64,000 nucleotides of DNA from Sphingomonas mollis (GCF_016427505.1 NZ_JAELXS010000007.1:62001-126000); one strand, 5' to 3'. Numbered from the stretch's first letter, positions 26,970 to 37,146 are shown. Notes: generated by a model not told the origin, from the letters alone. A program made the numbers and translations.

Positions 26970-27776
26970 ATGACGACACATCCGACTCGCGCGCCCATCC
27001 TGATCGGTATCGGCGGCTGGACCTATGAACCATGGCGCGACAGCTTCTACCCGGCGAAATGGCCGCAGAAGCGCGAGCTGGAATATGCCGCCAACCATGT
27101 CACCGCGATCGAGATCAACGGCACCTATTATTCCGGTTTCAAGCCGGCAACATTCGCCGGCTGGGCAAGGACCGTTCCCGACGGCTTCGTCTTCGCGGTC
27201 AAGGCGTCACGCTACGCCACCAACCGCAAGGTGCTGGCCGAAGCCGGCGAGTCGATCCAGCGTTTTGTGGGGCAGGGCATCGTCGAACTGGGCGACCGGC
27301 TCGGCCCGATCCTGTGGCAGTTCATGGCGACCAAGAAATTCGACGCGGACGATTTCGGCGCGTTTCTGAAACTGCTGCCTGCCAGCCATGACGGCGTAGC
27401 ACTGCGCCACGCAATCCAGGTCCGCCATGACAGCTTCGCCTGCCCCGAATTCATTGCACTGTGCCGCGATGCGGGCGTGACGATCGTGTTCGCGGATTCA
27501 GGCGAGTATCCGGCGATCGCCGACATCACCGGCGACTTCGTCTACGCCCGCCTGGAAAACGCGGTCGAGGAGGAAGCGACGGGCTACAACGACACCGCGC
27601 TCGACCATTGGGCAACGAAGGCGCGGACATGGGCGGCCGGCGGCCGACCCGCGGGCCTGCCCTATGTCACGACCGAAGCGCCGCCCAAACAGGCGCGCGA
27701 CACGTTCGTTTTCTTTATCAACGGCGCCAAGATCCGCGCGCCCCACGGGGCGATGGCGCTGATCGAGCGCCTCTAA
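26970..27776 (+). CDS. DUF72 domain protein
   Basis: A 268-residue TIM-barrel-like protein of the DUF72 (YecE) family. It shows GIGGWTYEPWRDSFYP at about residues 12-27, EINGTYYSGFKPATFAGWA, FAVKASRYATNRK, and the C-terminal FFINGAKIRAPHGA. Function is unsettled. The TAA stop is the first triplet of a family A palindromic repeat. Confidence 0.93.
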   Translation: MTTHPTRAPILIGIGGWTYEPWRDSFYPAKWPQKRELEYAANHVTAIEINGTYYSGFKPATFAGWARTVPDGFVFAVKASRYATNRKVLAEAGESIQRFVGQGIVELGDRLGPILWQFMATKKFDADDFGAFLKLLPASHDGVALRHAIQVRHDSFACPEFIALCRDAGVTIVFADSGEYPAIADITGDFVYARLENAVEEEATGYNDTALDHWATKARTWAAGGRPAGLPYVTTEAPPKQARDTFVFFINGAKIRAPHGAMALIERL

Positions 27777-27831
27777 AATCCTCCCCGGCACGGGGAGGGG
27801 GACCAGCGAAGCTGGTGGAGGGGGATCGCCG
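27773..27831 (+). repeat. palindromic repeat family A, copy 2
   Basis: It begins at the DUF72 stop codon (TAAAATCCTCCCC) and continues GGGGAGGGGGACC, a short hairpin (CCAGCGAAGCTGG), and GGTGGAGGGGGATCGCC. It is the same element as at 2755-2826 in inverse orientation, with the inner hairpin sequence replaced. Confidence 0.8.
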
Positions 27832-27899
27832 CAAACGAAACGATCGTGAATCGCGCGAAAGCCTCTGTCCTACAGGGACAGGAATAAGTTACCGGGTAA

Positions 27900-28005
27900 G
27901 CAACTGCTCTTTGACACGGTCCGGTTAAACTCCAGCCGCCCCCGCGCGCGGGCACGCGCGCGCACGATCGCGGGGCGTGACTTTCGAGACTTTCCGCGCC
28001 GTCGA
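27900..28005 (+). repeat. repeat family F, copy 1 (alternating CG tract)
   Basis: It contains CTGCTCTTTGACACGGTCC, a CG-rich alternating purine-pyrimidine stretch (27942-27966) and GTGACTTTCGAGACTTTCC followed by GCGCC. The same blocks appear in the same order, on the opposite strand, at 32661-32770. It lies between DUF72 and the mitofilin-like gene. Confidence 0.6.
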
Positions 28006-28028
28006 GAGGCTGATGACTTTGTTTAAAC

Positions 28029-28940
28029 CTAGCGCGAACCTTCGCTCGCGCCCTCGGCGGACATCGTCGTCGTCGCCACCGGGGTTTCGGTGCGGACCGG
28101 CGCTTGCGGCCCCTGCGCCTGCCCCAGGATCGCGGCGGTTTCGATCACGTCGAGCGCCTGATGCGCCAGCATGTAACGCCGAGCGGCGGCCATCCAGTTG
28201 CCGGCCTGCGCCGCGCCGGGCAGGCGCGACACCTCGCTGCGGGCGGCGGCGACCTGACCATCGTCGAGCAGCCGGCGCGCGCGGGCCAGCCGCTCGGCCG
28301 GGGCGGCGGAGGGCGTGCCTTCGCGGCGCACGACGATCAGATTGCCGATCTCCCGCCGCGTATCGGCCAGCCAGTCGCCACCGCTCGCCGATTGTAGGTC
28401 GGGGGCGATCGCGTCGAGGCCCTGACGCAGATCCTCCACCGTCACCGGCGTCCGCGCGGCCTGGATCACCACCTGCACCGCCCGTGGCTGCGCGGCGACG
28501 AAGCGGCTGCGCAGCTGCTCCTCCAGATAGCCCAGACTGTTGCCGCGATCGATCGACCGGCGCGCGGCGAAGGCGACCATCAGCGCTTCCGCCCGCGTCG
28601 CCTGCGCCCCGGCGGCAGCGGCATCGGTGGCGACGGCGGCGGCGCGCGCCTCCAGCGCCGAAAGCTGTCCGGCCAGTGCCGCCTCGCGCGTCACCAGCAT
28701 CGTCGGATCGACCGCCGGGGTGCCGCCCGACGAATTGAGCGGCTGAGCCGGCACGAAGTTGGTCGCCCCCCGATCGCTGCTCCGGGTCGCCTGGGCATCC
28801 AGCAACCCGGCGGTCCAGCCGGATCGCATCGCATAGCCGACCAGCAGGCCGCCGATGACGAAGGCGATCACGATCAGGGCGATGATCGGACCAAGGCGGC
28901 GCCCGCGCGTGGGGGCATCGAAGGGCGCGGTGCTGCTCAT
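28029..28940 (-). CDS. mitofilin-like membrane protein downstream of hemD
   Basis: A 303-residue protein with one N-terminal transmembrane helix (about residues 17-37) and a long periplasmic helical, Ala-rich region with repeats of coiled-coil character. Alphaproteobacterial genes of this architecture (COG4223, mitofilin-like) commonly follow hemC-hemD, as here. The family is thought to help membrane organisation. Position and architecture support the call more than motifs. Confidence 0.72.
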   Translation of the reverse strand: MSSTAPFDAPTRGRRLGPIIALIVIAFVIGGLLVGYAMRSGWTAGLLDAQATRSSDRGATNFVPAQPLNSSGGTPAVDPTMLVTREAALAGQLSALEARAAAVATDAAAAGAQATRAEALMVAFAARRSIDRGNSLGYLEEQLRSRFVAAQPRAVQVVIQAARTPVTVEDLRQGLDAIAPDLQSASGGDWLADTRREIGNLIVVRREGTPSAAPAERLARARRLLDDGQVAAARSEVSRLPGAAQAGNWMAAARRYMLAHQALDVIETAAILGQAQGPQAPVRTETPVATTTMSAEGASEGSR

Positions 28941-28977
28941 TGCGGGCGTTTATCCTCGCCGCGCGCCCGCCGGTCAA

Positions 28978-29658
28978 TCATTCAGCATCGATCGACAGTC
29001 CCAACGCGAGCGTCACCACCGCCGCATCGGTCGGAACGGCAGCGGCAGCGACCCGATTCCAGCCGTCACCGGCGGCCGTCGCCACCGCCTTACCGATCGT
29101 CGCCAGCCGGATCGTGTCGCGGGGCAGGCGGTGCAGATCGACCAGTTCCGCCCATCGCCGCGCCGCCCGCGTCGAATACAGCAGCGCCACGCCGCCCGCC
29201 GCGCCGGCGATCGCTGCGGCCGAAACATCCGTGGGTGGTGCCGCATAGACCGATCGTGTCATAACCGTCGCCGCGATGCCGGCCGGCGCGATCCGCTCCT
29301 TCCCGGCCAGATGCAGCATCCGCAAACCCGCCGGTGCAGTCAGGGCGAGCGTCCTCCCGTCGCCCTCGCCGATGCGCGCGACCGTGAAGCCCGCCGCCCT
29401 TGCCGCCTCAGCCGTGGTGGCGCCCACCGCCCAGACCGGCAGATCGCGCAGACCCGCCAGCCCCGCGCCGCCCTGGCGAAAGGCATTGGCACTCGTCGCC
29501 AGCAACACGTCGAACGCCGCCGGATCGGGGGCGTGCCATGGCCGTGGCTCGATCGTGAACAGCGGCAACCGGATCGCCTCGCCGCCCAGCGCCTCGATCG
29601 CCGCGGCGGTGCGGGCGTTGCCCGGTTCCGGCCGCAGGACGATCAGCGGTCGCCTCAT
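28978..29658 (-). CDS. hemD: uroporphyrinogen-III synthase
   Basis: A 226-residue enzyme that cyclises hydroxymethylbilane with inversion of ring D in tetrapyrrole synthesis. HemD is poorly conserved, but LIVLRPEPGNARTA near the start, LLATSANAFR, VGATTAEAARAAGF and the late TIGKAVATAA segment are typical. It overlaps hemC by four bases, which supports the start at 29658 and the assignment. Confidence 0.88.
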   Translation of the reverse strand: MRRPLIVLRPEPGNARTAAAIEALGGEAIRLPLFTIEPRPWHAPDPAAFDVLLATSANAFRQGGAGLAGLRDLPVWAVGATTAEAARAAGFTVARIGEGDGRTLALTAPAGLRMLHLAGKERIAPAGIAATVMTRSVYAAPPTDVSAAAIAGAAGGVALLYSTRAARRWAELVDLHRLPRDTIRLATIGKAVATAAGDGWNRVAAAAVPTDAAVVTLALGLSIDAE

Positions 29659-30566
29659 CCCTCGAACAGGCGCCGCACTGCCGCCGGTGCCCGTGCCAGC
29701 AGATCGGCGGCGAGCGCGGCACCGAGCGTGGCACCGTCGGTTCCCTCGACATAGCCCGATACCTGCTCGGCGCCATCCTCCGACAGCAATTCGCCGCGCA
29801 GCAACAGCATCTCGCCCGACAGGCTGGCCAGCGCCGCGACCGGCGAATGGCAGTCTGCCCGCAACACTGTCAGCAGCGCCCGCTCCGCCACGACGCAGGC
29901 ATGCGTCGCCGGATCGTCGATCGCGGCTATGCGCTCCAGCGCCTCGCCATCGTCGGTCCGCACCTCGATCCCCACCGCACCCTGCGCCGGTGCCGGCAGC
30001 ATCGCCGCGGTCGGCACCGCGGTTCCCGTATCGATCCGGCCGAGGCGGTCGAGCCCGGCGGCGGCGAGCAGCGTCGCATCGACCTCCCCCGCCGCCAGCT
30101 TGGCCAGCCGCGTGTCGACATTGCCGCGGAACAGCACGATTTGCAGGTCGGGCCGATGCCGCAGCAACTGCGCCCGTCGCCTCGGGCTGCTGGTCCCGAC
30201 GACCGCGCCGGGGGGCAGCGCGTCGATCGAATCGACGCCGATCAACCGGTCGCGCACATCCGCGCGGGGCAGCATTGCGGCGATGCGGATCGCGGCGGGG
30301 CGCACGGTTTCGACGTCCTTCATCGAATGGACGGCCGCGTCGAGTTCGCCGGCCAGCAGCGCACGGTCCAGTTCCTTGGTCCACAGCGCCTTGCCGCCGA
30401 TATCGGCCAGCGCACGGTCCTGCACCCGGTCGCCGGTGGTGCGGATGACCACCGTCTCGACCATGTCCGGCGTCCAGCCATGCGCGGCGCACAGCGCATC
30501 GCGGACCATGCCCGCCTGAGTGAGCGCCAGCGGCGAACCGCGCGTGCCGAGCCTGAAACGCACCAT
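29655..30566 (-). CDS. hemC: hydroxymethylbilane synthase (porphobilinogen deaminase)
   Basis: A 303-residue enzyme that polymerises four porphobilinogens on a dipyrromethane cofactor. It shows RLGTRGSPLAL at the start, IRTTGD, LWTKELDRALL, AVHSMKDVET, GTSSPRRRAQL and FRGNVDTRL. The cofactor Cys is in RADCHSPVAAL, which replaces the more usual GGCxxP context. It is the first gene of hemC-hemD-mitofilin-like and diverges from tsaD across 63 bases. Confidence 0.95.
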   Translation of the reverse strand: MVRFRLGTRGSPLALTQAGMVRDALCAAHGWTPDMVETVVIRTTGDRVQDRALADIGGKALWTKELDRALLAGELDAAVHSMKDVETVRPAAIRIAAMLPRADVRDRLIGVDSIDALPPGAVVGTSSPRRRAQLLRHRPDLQIVLFRGNVDTRLAKLAAGEVDATLLAAAGLDRLGRIDTGTAVPTAAMLPAPAQGAVGIEVRTDDGEALERIAAIDDPATHACVVAERALLTVLRADCHSPVAALASLSGEMLLLRGELLSEDGAEQVSGYVEGTDGATLGAALAADLLARAPAAVRRLFEG

Positions 30567-30629
30567 CACCCTTTCTTGCCGCACCCCCGCGGCTTCGACA
30601 AGCGGCGGCCGAGCGGATAGGAGGGGATC

Positions 30630-31655
30630 ATGTTGATCCTTGGTCTGGAATCCTCCTGCGACGAGACCGCCGCCGCGCTCGTTACCGGCGATCGCCGCGT
30701 CCTTGCCCATCGTCTGGCGGGGCAGGAGGCGGCCCATGCGCCCTATGGCGGCGTCGTCCCCGAAATCGCGGCGCGGGCGCATGTCGAGGCGCTGGAACCG
30801 CTGATCGCCGCCGCGCTCGCCGATGCCGGGGTGACGCTGCATCAGGTCGATGCGATCGCCGCCACCGCCGGCCCCGGCCTGATCGGCGGCGTCATGGTCG
30901 GCCTCGTCACCGGCAAGGCGCTGGCGCATGCGGTGGGGAAGCCGCTGGTCGCGGTCAATCATCTGGAGGGCCATGCGCTCAGCCCGCGGCTGTCCGATCC
31001 GGACCTCGAATTTCCGTACCTGCTGCTGCTGGTGTCGGGCGGCCATTGCCAGTTGCTACTGGTCGAGGGCGTCGGGCGATACCGGCGGCTGGCAACGACG
31101 ATCGACGATGCGGCGGGCGAGGCGTTCGACAAGACCGCCAAGCTGCTCGGCCTCGGCTTTCCCGGCGGCCCGGCGGTGGAGCGGGCGGCGCTGCTGGGCA
31201 ATCCGAAGGCGGTGCCATTGCCGCGCCCGCTGAAGGGTTCGGCCGAACCGCATTTCTCGTTCGCCGGCCTGAAGAGCGCGGTCGCGCGGGCAAAGGACGA
31301 TCATTCGCCGGAGGATCTGGCCGCCTCGTTCCAGGCGGCGGTGGTCGATTGCCTGCTCGACCGGACGGCGCGGGCGCTGGATGCGGTGCCGGAAGCGGCG
31401 ACACTGGTCGTGGCGGGCGGCGTCGCAGCGAACACGGCGGTGCGATCCGCGCTGGAGGGACTGGCGACCGCGCATGGCCGCCGCTTCGTCGCGCCACCCC
31501 TGTGGTTATGCACCGATAATGCGGCGATGATCGCGTGGGCCGGGGTGGAGCGGTTCGCCGCTGGCCTGACCGATCCGCTCGACATCCCGGCGCGGCCGCG
31601 CTGGCCGCTCGATCCGTCGGCGGAAGCGGTGCGTGGTGCGGGAGTGAAGGCATGA
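30630..31655 (+). CDS. tsaD: tRNA threonylcarbamoyladenosine synthase subunit TsaD
   Basis: A 341-residue ASKHA-fold protein that transfers threonylcarbamoyl to A37 of ANN-decoding tRNAs with TsaB and TsaE. It shows [12 protein letters not shown] at 5-16 and [14 protein letters not shown]. The metal ligands lie in [10 protein letters not shown], and [19 protein letters not shown] and [10 protein letters not shown] are also present. It overlaps gpsA by four bases (ATGA). Confidence 0.97.
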   Translation: MLILGLESSCDETAAALVTGDRRVLAHRLAGQEAAHAPYGGVVPEIAARAHVEALEPLIAAALADAGVTLHQVDAIAATAGPGLIGGVMVGLVTGKALAHAVGKPLVAVNHLEGHALSPRLSDPDLEFPYLLLLVSGGHCQLLLVEGVGRYRRLATTIDDAAGEAFDKTAKLLGLGFPGGPAVERAALLGNPKAVPLPRPLKGSAEPHFSFAGLKSAVARAKDDHSPEDLAASFQAAVVDCLLDRTARALDAVPEAATLVVAGGVAANTAVRSALEGLATAHGRRFVAPPLWLCTDNAAMIAWAGVERFAAGLTDPLDIPARPRWPLDPSAEAVRGAGVKA

Positions 31656-32644
31656 AGATCCCCTCTATGAAAATAGGTGTCATCGGCGGCGGCGCATGGG
31701 GAACGGCGCTGGCACAGGTCGCGGCGTTCGGCGGGCAGGACGTGCTGCTCTGGGCGCGCGAGGAGGCGGTGGTCGCCTCGATCAACGGCGAGCATCGCAA
31801 CGCGCTGTTCCTGGCGGGCATCGACCTGTCGCCGACGATCCGGGCGACCGGCGATCTGGGGGAACTGGCGGACCGCGATGCGATTCTGGTGGTCGCGCCG
31901 GCGCAGCATGTCGGCGCGGTGTTGGCGGAGACGCCGGTCGGTCGTACGCCGCTGGTGCTGTGCGCCAAGGGGATCGAGGCGGGCAGCAAGCGGCTGGTCG
32001 GCGAGATCGCCCGCGCCGTGCATCCGGCGGCACCGATCGCGGTGCTGTCCGGCCCCACCTTCGCGCATGAGGTCGCGGCGGGATTGCCGACGGCGGTGAC
32101 GCTGGCATGCGAGGATGCGGCCCTGCGGACGCGTCTGTCCGACCGGCTCGCGGCGCCGCATTTCCGGCCCTATGCCAGCAGCGACGTGGTCGGTGCCGAA
32201 ATCGGCGGCGCGGTGAAGAACGTGCTGGCGATCGGGTGCGGCGTGGTCGAGGGCGCGGGGCTGGGCCAGAACGCGCGGGCGGCCCTGATCGCGCGCGGCT
32301 TTGCCGAGATGACGCGGTTCGGGCTGGCGCGCGGTGCGCGGGTGGAGACGCTGGCCGGGCTGTCGGGATTGGGCGATCTGGTGCTGACCTGTTCGTCGAC
32401 CAGCAGCCGCAATTTCTCGCTCGGGGTCGGGCTGGGGCGGGGTCAGCCGGCGGCGGTGCTGATGGCGGATCGGCGGACGATCGCGGAGGGCGCGTTCACC
32501 GCCCCGGTGCTGCGTCAGGCGGCGGCGGACGTGGGGGTCGATATGCCCGTATGCGAGGCGGTGTGCCGCTTGCTGGAGGGTGCGGCGGTCGAGGATGTGA
32601 TCGGCGCCTTGCTGGCGCGGCCGTTGCGGGAGGAGGGGGTCTAG
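31652..32644 (+). CDS. gpsA: glycerol-3-phosphate dehydrogenase [NAD(P)+]
   Basis: A 330-residue enzyme that makes sn-glycerol-3-phosphate for phospholipids. The Rossmann loop is [14 protein letters not shown], followed by [15 protein letters not shown], the catalytic Lys in [13 protein letters not shown], and the substrate loop [11 protein letters not shown]. The ATG at 31652 overlaps the tsaD stop; a second ATG five codons later is also possible. Repeats F and B1 follow the stop. Confidence 0.96.
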   Translation: MKIPSMKIGVIGGGAWGTALAQVAAFGGQDVLLWAREEAVVASINGEHRNALFLAGIDLSPTIRATGDLGELADRDAILVVAPAQHVGAVLAETPVGRTPLVLCAKGIEAGSKRLVGEIARAVHPAAPIAVLSGPTFAHEVAAGLPTAVTLACEDAALRTRLSDRLAAPHFRPYASSDVVGAEIGGAVKNVLAIGCGVVEGAGLGQNARAALIARGFAEMTRFGLARGARVETLAGLSGLGDLVLTCSSTSSRNFSLGVGLGRGQPAAVLMADRRTIAEGAFTAPVLRQAAADVGVDMPVCEAVCRLLEGAAVEDVIGALLARPLREEGV

Positions 32645-32660
32645 GCCCCTTCGCTTTGCC

Positions 32661-32770
32661 CATGGCCGGCGCGGAAAGTCACTAAAGTCACACTCACGGC
32701 CGCGCGCGTACGCGTACACGCGCGCGAAAGCGTAGCGGGGGGGATGGACGGTTTGAAAGAGCGGCAGGTG
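32661..32770 (-). repeat. repeat family F, copy 2 (26-base Z-DNA-type tract)
   Basis: On the minus strand it contains CTGCCGCTCTTTCAAACCGTC, a CG/TA tract, and GTGACTTTAGTGACTTTCC followed by GCGCCGGCC. Bases 32700-32725 alternate pyrimidine and purine without a break (CG repeats with two TA and one CA step). This is the partner of 27900-28005. Confidence 0.65.
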
Positions 32771-32843
32771 GATGGGGATATCTTGGGTTGATCGTGTAGG
32801 ACAGTGGTGATTGCCGACGCTGGGCAGCCGACACAAAACCCGT

Positions 32844-32921
32844 CCGTCATTGCGAGCGCAGCGAAGCAACCCAGTGTTTCGCGCGCTGCCCTGGGTTGCT
32901 TCGCTGCGCTCGCAATGACGG
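32844..32921. repeat. inverted repeat family B, copy 1 (perfect 31-bp arms)
   Basis: Arms 32844-32874 and 32891-32921 are perfect 31-base complements (starting CCGTCATTGCGAGCGCAGCG) around a 16-base loop. It sits between the convergent gpsA and asmA-like genes. A close relative lies at 40606-40683. Confidence 0.88.
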
Positions 32922-32941
32922 ATCAAGGCGAGGTGTCTCTT

Positions 32942-34780
32942 CTAACGCAACGCCCTGGCGGTCAGGGACCGGCAATCGGCGTCGGTGGCGACGGGGCCGC
33001 TATGACCGGTGATGCGGTTGCCGATTGCCTTGAAGATGTTGCCGACCGATTTCACCTGCGGCGGCACCGACAGCGCCGGGTTCTGAAGCGTCCCGCCGAC
33101 CGTCGCCGAGCCGGGGATGCGGAGCAGGACGCTCTGCTTGGGGGCGCCGCGCAGGACGAAGGCGAGGCGTTCGTCGGGGAAGCTGACCGTGCCGGTGCCG
33201 GTCAACTGGCTGACCGCGGTGTCGATCAACAGCGGGTCGGCACGACCGGTGCCGCCATGCATCGACAGGCGGGTAACGAGGCAGCGCAGCGCCGTCCGGT
33301 CGCTCGATCCCGCCAGCAGCGCGCGGCCGGCATCGAAGCCCAGGGCGGCGGCGTAGCGCGCGGGCAGGCGGCCGTTGACGACGACGAAGCCGACCGATCC
33401 GTCAGACCGGCCGACCGCATCGCGGATCGTGTCGCCGACGCCCGCCAGCCGTACCCGCGCCGCCAGCCTGCCGGTGAACTGGCCACCGGCGGCAAAGGCG
33501 CCGACCTCGCCATCCGCCAGCCGCAGATCGAGCGTCAGCGTCGGCGAGCGTTGCCCGCGACGCTGGTCGACGACGGCGCGGCCGGTGACGCGACCCTGCG
33601 CTAGGCTGAGCCGCAACGGCGCCAGCGTCAGTAAGCGGTGGTCCATCACCAAGGTGCCGGCCATGCTGACGATCGGCGGTGAGTTGGCGCCGATGATGCG
33701 GCCGACCCTGAACGACAGGCGACCATCGGTGTTTTGGATCTTGCCGATGTCGATGCGGGTGTTGGGGACAAGGCGGGGGCCGATCCGCCGTTCGAGCGCG
33801 GCCGCCTCGGCGCGTCCCTCGGCGGACGTGAGGTCGGCGAAGTCGAACGCGCGCGACGTGATCGCGCCGTCGATCTTCGACCGGCCGTCGACTTTCTTCA
33901 CCGCCAGATGTCCGGCGATGTCGGACCGGCCGATGGTGCCGTGCAGGCCGGTGATCGTCCATGTATCGGGATCGCGGCGGACCTGCGCGTGCAGGGCGAC
34001 CGGCCGGGTGCGGAACAACCCCGCTTCGATCACCGCGTCGATCAGCTTCAGGTCGGTGGCGCGGGCGGTGACGTCGAGCGTCATGGCGTCGGTGTCGAGC
34101 GGCCGGTCCATCGTGCCGGTCGTCCGCATCGCCAGACCGTTACCGTCGATCGTCGCGGTAAAGGGCCATGGCTTGCCGGCGACGGGAGCAGGGCCGGTGA
34201 CGGTGAGCGCGACAGGGACGGCGTTGATCCGGCCGCGCCCCTTGACGCGCAGTCCGCCGACCGGGTCGGCGGCGACCGCGACGGTCACCTGCCGGTCCTG
34301 CTTGGCATCGGCATAGCTGATGACGGCGTTACGCACGGTCAGCGCGCCGAGATCGGTGGAGCCGCCGCCGCTTTCCTGCTTGCCCGGCCGACCCCAGTTG
34401 GTCCGCCCCTGCGCATCGCGGGCGAGGGCGAGGCGCAGGCCATCGGCCACCACGTCATGCGGCCGGAAATCGCCGGTCAGCAGCGGCCAGACGGGGAAAC
34501 TGACCGTGACCGCATCGATCCGGGCAAAATCGCCGGGGCCGACCCAGTCGGCTTGCGCGATGCGCACGTTGCGGATGGCGATGGTGGGGGTGAAGCCGAT
34601 ATGATCGACACGCTCGACCGCGCCGATGCTGACCGGCCGGCCGAACCGCTCGGTCGCTTCCCGTTCGACGATGCCGCGCAGGATGCCCCAGGGGAAAGCG
34701 GCCAGTATCAGCAACAACACCGCCACGATCGCTGCCACCGCCGCCACGATGCGGGCGGTCCTGTTCCCCATGATGCTCAT
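32942..34780 (-). CDS. AsmA family envelope protein
   Basis: A 612-residue protein with one N-terminal membrane anchor (about residues 9-31) and a long beta-rich periplasmic body. The AsmA start pattern (RPVSIGAVERVDHIGFTPT) and the C-terminal AsmA_2-like region with ALRCLVTRLSMHGGTGRAD and QNPALSVPP are visible. AsmA-like proteins are implicated in lipid transfer between membranes and outer-membrane assembly. It is monocistronic here. Confidence 0.88.
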   Translation of the reverse strand: MSIMGNRTARIVAAVAAIVAVLLLILAAFPWGILRGIVEREATERFGRPVSIGAVERVDHIGFTPTIAIRNVRIAQADWVGPGDFARIDAVTVSFPVWPLLTGDFRPHDVVADGLRLALARDAQGRTNWGRPGKQESGGGSTDLGALTVRNAVISYADAKQDRQVTVAVAADPVGGLRVKGRGRINAVPVALTVTGPAPVAGKPWPFTATIDGNGLAMRTTGTMDRPLDTDAMTLDVTARATDLKLIDAVIEAGLFRTRPVALHAQVRRDPDTWTITGLHGTIGRSDIAGHLAVKKVDGRSKIDGAITSRAFDFADLTSAEGRAEAAALERRIGPRLVPNTRIDIGKIQNTDGRLSFRVGRIIGANSPPIVSMAGTLVMDHRLLTLAPLRLSLAQGRVTGRAVVDQRRGQRSPTLTLDLRLADGEVGAFAAGGQFTGRLAARVRLAGVGDTIRDAVGRSDGSVGFVVVNGRLPARYAAALGFDAGRALLAGSSDRTALRCLVTRLSMHGGTGRADPLLIDTAVSQLTGTGTVSFPDERLAFVLRGAPKQSVLLRIPGSATVGGTLQNPALSVPPQVKSVGNIFKAIGNRITGHSGPVATDADCRSLTARALR

Positions 34781-34859
34781 CGTTAGGCGGGACGTTCAGC
34801 GCCGGACTTCGTTCCGCAATCGATTCGATTGCGCGTGTCATTTGTGGCGAAAGGGGAAA

Positions 34860-35021
34860 TCAGAAATCGATCGCGATGCCCTTCAGCTCCCAGTCGCCGT
34901 AGCGGACGGGATCGCGGCCGAGCGGATCGTCCTTCACCAGCGGCGCCGGTGCGGGTTCGGGCACCGGCGGATTGGGCGACAGATAGGCGGGCGGCTTCAC
35001 ATGGTCGGGGCGCTGGCCCAT
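34860..35021 (-). CDS. DUF1674 / succinate dehydrogenase assembly factor 4-like
   Basis: A 53-residue protein whose C-terminus DPVRYGDWELKGIAIDF is the DUF1674/SDHAF4 signature. SDHAF4 binds flavinylated SdhA and protects it before complex II assembly. The middle is Pro-rich and probably disordered. An upstream in-frame ATG at 35081 would give 73 residues; I prefer 35021 because the added Arg-rich stretch is not family-like. Confidence 0.8.
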   Translation of the reverse strand: MGQRPDHVKPPAYLSPNPPVPEPAPAPLVKDDPLGRDPVRYGDWELKGIAIDF

Positions 35022-35140
35022 GACGGCTCTTTCGGTTGCGGCGGTTCTGCTCCACATAGGCATGCGACCGCGCGATCCCAAGGGAGCCGCACCCGTTCAA
35101 CCCCGCGCGATGGCGCCCAACCCGAATCGACGATGACCGC

Positions 35141-36409
35141 TTGACCCACCAGACCCATGCACCCGAGCCGCTCGGCGTTCCCACCCGCCGCGCCGCGATC
35201 AAGCTGCTCGATGCCGTCCTCCGCCGGGGCGAGGCGCTGGAGGCGGCGTTGCCGGCGGCCACGCGGATGGTCCATGGCCCGGATCGCGGGCTGGCGCATG
35301 CCATCGCCGCCGAAACGCTGCGCCGGCTGCCCGATCTCGACGCGTTGATCGATGGCGCGACCGAGCGCGCGCTGCCCGACGATGCGAAGGCGCGGATGGC
35401 ATTGCGCATCGCGCTGGTACAGGCGCTGGTGCTGGGCACGCCGCCGCACGCCGCGATCTCGACGGTGCTGCCACTGGTCGATGGCGGCCCGCGCAAGCTG
35501 GTCCATGGCGTGTTCGGCACGCTGATGCGCGGCCATGCGCTGCTGCCCGAGGTGCCGGCGCTGCCGCCGCTGGTCGAGGCGCGCTGGCAAAAGGCATGGG
35601 GCGAGGCGATGGTCGAGGCGGCCGAACACGCGATCGCCGCGCCGCCGCCGCTGGACATCACGCTGACCGACTCGGCCGAGACCGACGAATGGCGCGAGAA
35701 GCTGGGCGGCGTGTCGTTTGCGCCGGGCCATCTGCGGCTGCGCGATCATGATTCGGTGCCGGACATGCCGGGTTATACCGATGGGGCTTGGTGGGTGCAG
35801 GACATCGCCGCGTCGTTCCCCGCCCGGTTGCTGGGCGAAGGGCGCGGCACCGTGCTCGACCTGTGCGCGGCGCCCGGCGGCAAGACGATGCAGCTCGCGG
35901 CGGCGGGGTGGACCACGGTGGCGGTCGATTCGTCGCAGGGGCGGATCAAGCGGCTGCGCGAGAACCTGTTCCGCACCCACCTGAAGGCCGAGGTGGTAAA
36001 GGCCGACGTGCGCGAATGGAAGCCGGATGCGCCGGTCGATGCGGTGCTGCTGGATGCGCCGTGCAGCGCCACCGGCATCTTCCGCCGGCATCCCGACGTG
36101 CTGCACCGGGTGCGGCCGTCGATGGTGGCGGAACTGGCCGAATTGCAGGCGCAGTTGCTGGTCCGCGCCGCCGACTGGGTGAAGCCGGGCGGGACGCTGG
36201 TCTATGCCACCTGCTCGCTGGAGCCGGAGGAGGGCGAGCGGCAACTGGAGCGCTTCCTGAACGCGCGCGGCGATTACCGGATCGATCCGGTGGCCGAAGG
36301 CACGTTGCCGGTCGCCGCGACCGAGGGTGGCTGGGTGCGGACGATGCCGGGTGATATCGCGGAGGGCGGCAATGACGGCTTCTTCATCGTCCGGCTGGTG
36401 CGCAGCTGA
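35141..36409 (+). CDS. rsmB: RsmB-type 16S rRNA (cytosine-C5) methyltransferase
   Basis: A 422-residue two-domain enzyme. The N-terminal NusB-like RNA-binding domain (about 15-140) leads to a SAM-dependent methyltransferase with [14 protein letters not shown], the two Cys motifs DAPCSATG (motif IV) and [10 protein letters not shown] (motif VI, catalytic), and the conserved end [10 protein letters not shown]. The only suitable start is a TTG at 35141; an ATG eight bases upstream meets a stop at once. Confidence 0.92.
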   Translation: MTHQTHAPEPLGVPTRRAAIKLLDAVLRRGEALEAALPAATRMVHGPDRGLAHAIAAETLRRLPDLDALIDGATERALPDDAKARMALRIALVQALVLGTPPHAAISTVLPLVDGGPRKLVHGVFGTLMRGHALLPEVPALPPLVEARWQKAWGEAMVEAAEHAIAAPPPLDITLTDSAETDEWREKLGGVSFAPGHLRLRDHDSVPDMPGYTDGAWWVQDIAASFPARLLGEGRGTVLDLCAAPGGKTMQLAAAGWTTVAVDSSQGRIKRLRENLFRTHLKAEVVKADVREWKPDAPVDAVLLDAPCSATGIFRRHPDVLHRVRPSMVAELAELQAQLLVRAADWVKPGGTLVYATCSLEPEEGERQLERFLNARGDYRIDPVAEGTLPVAATEGGWVRTMPGDIAEGGNDGFFIVRLVRS

Positions 36410-36459
36410 CTTGGCCCATTGACTTGCCGCGCGCGCGGGCGGTGATAGAGAGCGTCGGC

Positions 36460-37146
36460 ATGCAGCCCGTCCGCATCGCTCCATCTATCCTCTCCGCCGA
36501 TTTCGCCCGTCTGGGCGAGGAGGTGCGTGCGATCGACGAGGCGGGCGCCGACTGGATCCATGTCGATGTGATGGACGGGCATTTCGTGCCCAACATCTCG
36601 TTCGGGCCAGCGGTGATGAAGGCGATCCGCCCGGTCACGACCAAGCCGTTCGACGTCCACCTGATGATCGCGCCGGTCGACCGTTACCTCGATGCCTTTG
36701 CCGAGGCGGGGGCAGATTGCATCACTGTGCATGTCGAGGCGGGGCCGCATATCCATCGGTCGATCCAGCACATCAAGTCGCTGGGCAAGCGGGCGGGCGT
36801 GGTCATCAATCCGGGCACGCCGGCCAAAATGCTCGATTACCTGATCGACATGGTCGACCTGGTGCTGGTGATGAGCGTGAACCCCGGTTTCGGCGGCCAG
36901 CACTTCATCGACAGCCAGCTGAAGAAGATCGCCGCGATCCGCAAGATGATCGACGCCAGCGGCCGGGCGATCGATCTGGAGGTCGACGGCGGCGTCGATC
37001 CCGTCACCGCCCCGCGTTGCATCGCGGCGGGGGCGGATGCGCTGGTGGCGGGGACGGCGGTGTTCCGGGGCGGGCCGTCCGCCTATGCTGCCAACATCGC
37101 GGCCCTGCGCGGTCATGGGGGCGGTAACGGGCGCGACGGTGGGTGA
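36460..37146 (+). CDS. rpe: ribulose-phosphate 3-epimerase
   Basis: A 228-residue TIM-barrel metalloenzyme of the pentose phosphate pathway. It shows [13 protein letters not shown] at the start, the metal/catalytic [32 protein letters not shown], and the catalytic Asp in LEVDGGV. A second ATG 36 bases upstream is disfavoured by homology. Its 3' end overlaps the heparinase-like gene. Confidence 0.96.
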   Translation: MQPVRIAPSILSADFARLGEEVRAIDEAGADWIHVDVMDGHFVPNISFGPAVMKAIRPVTTKPFDVHLMIAPVDRYLDAFAEAGADCITVHVEAGPHIHRSIQHIKSLGKRAGVVINPGTPAKMLDYLIDMVDLVLVMSVNPGFGGQHFIDSQLKKIAAIRKMIDASGRAIDLEVDGGVDPVTAPRCIAAGADALVAGTAVFRGGPSAYAANIAALRGHGGGNGRDGG

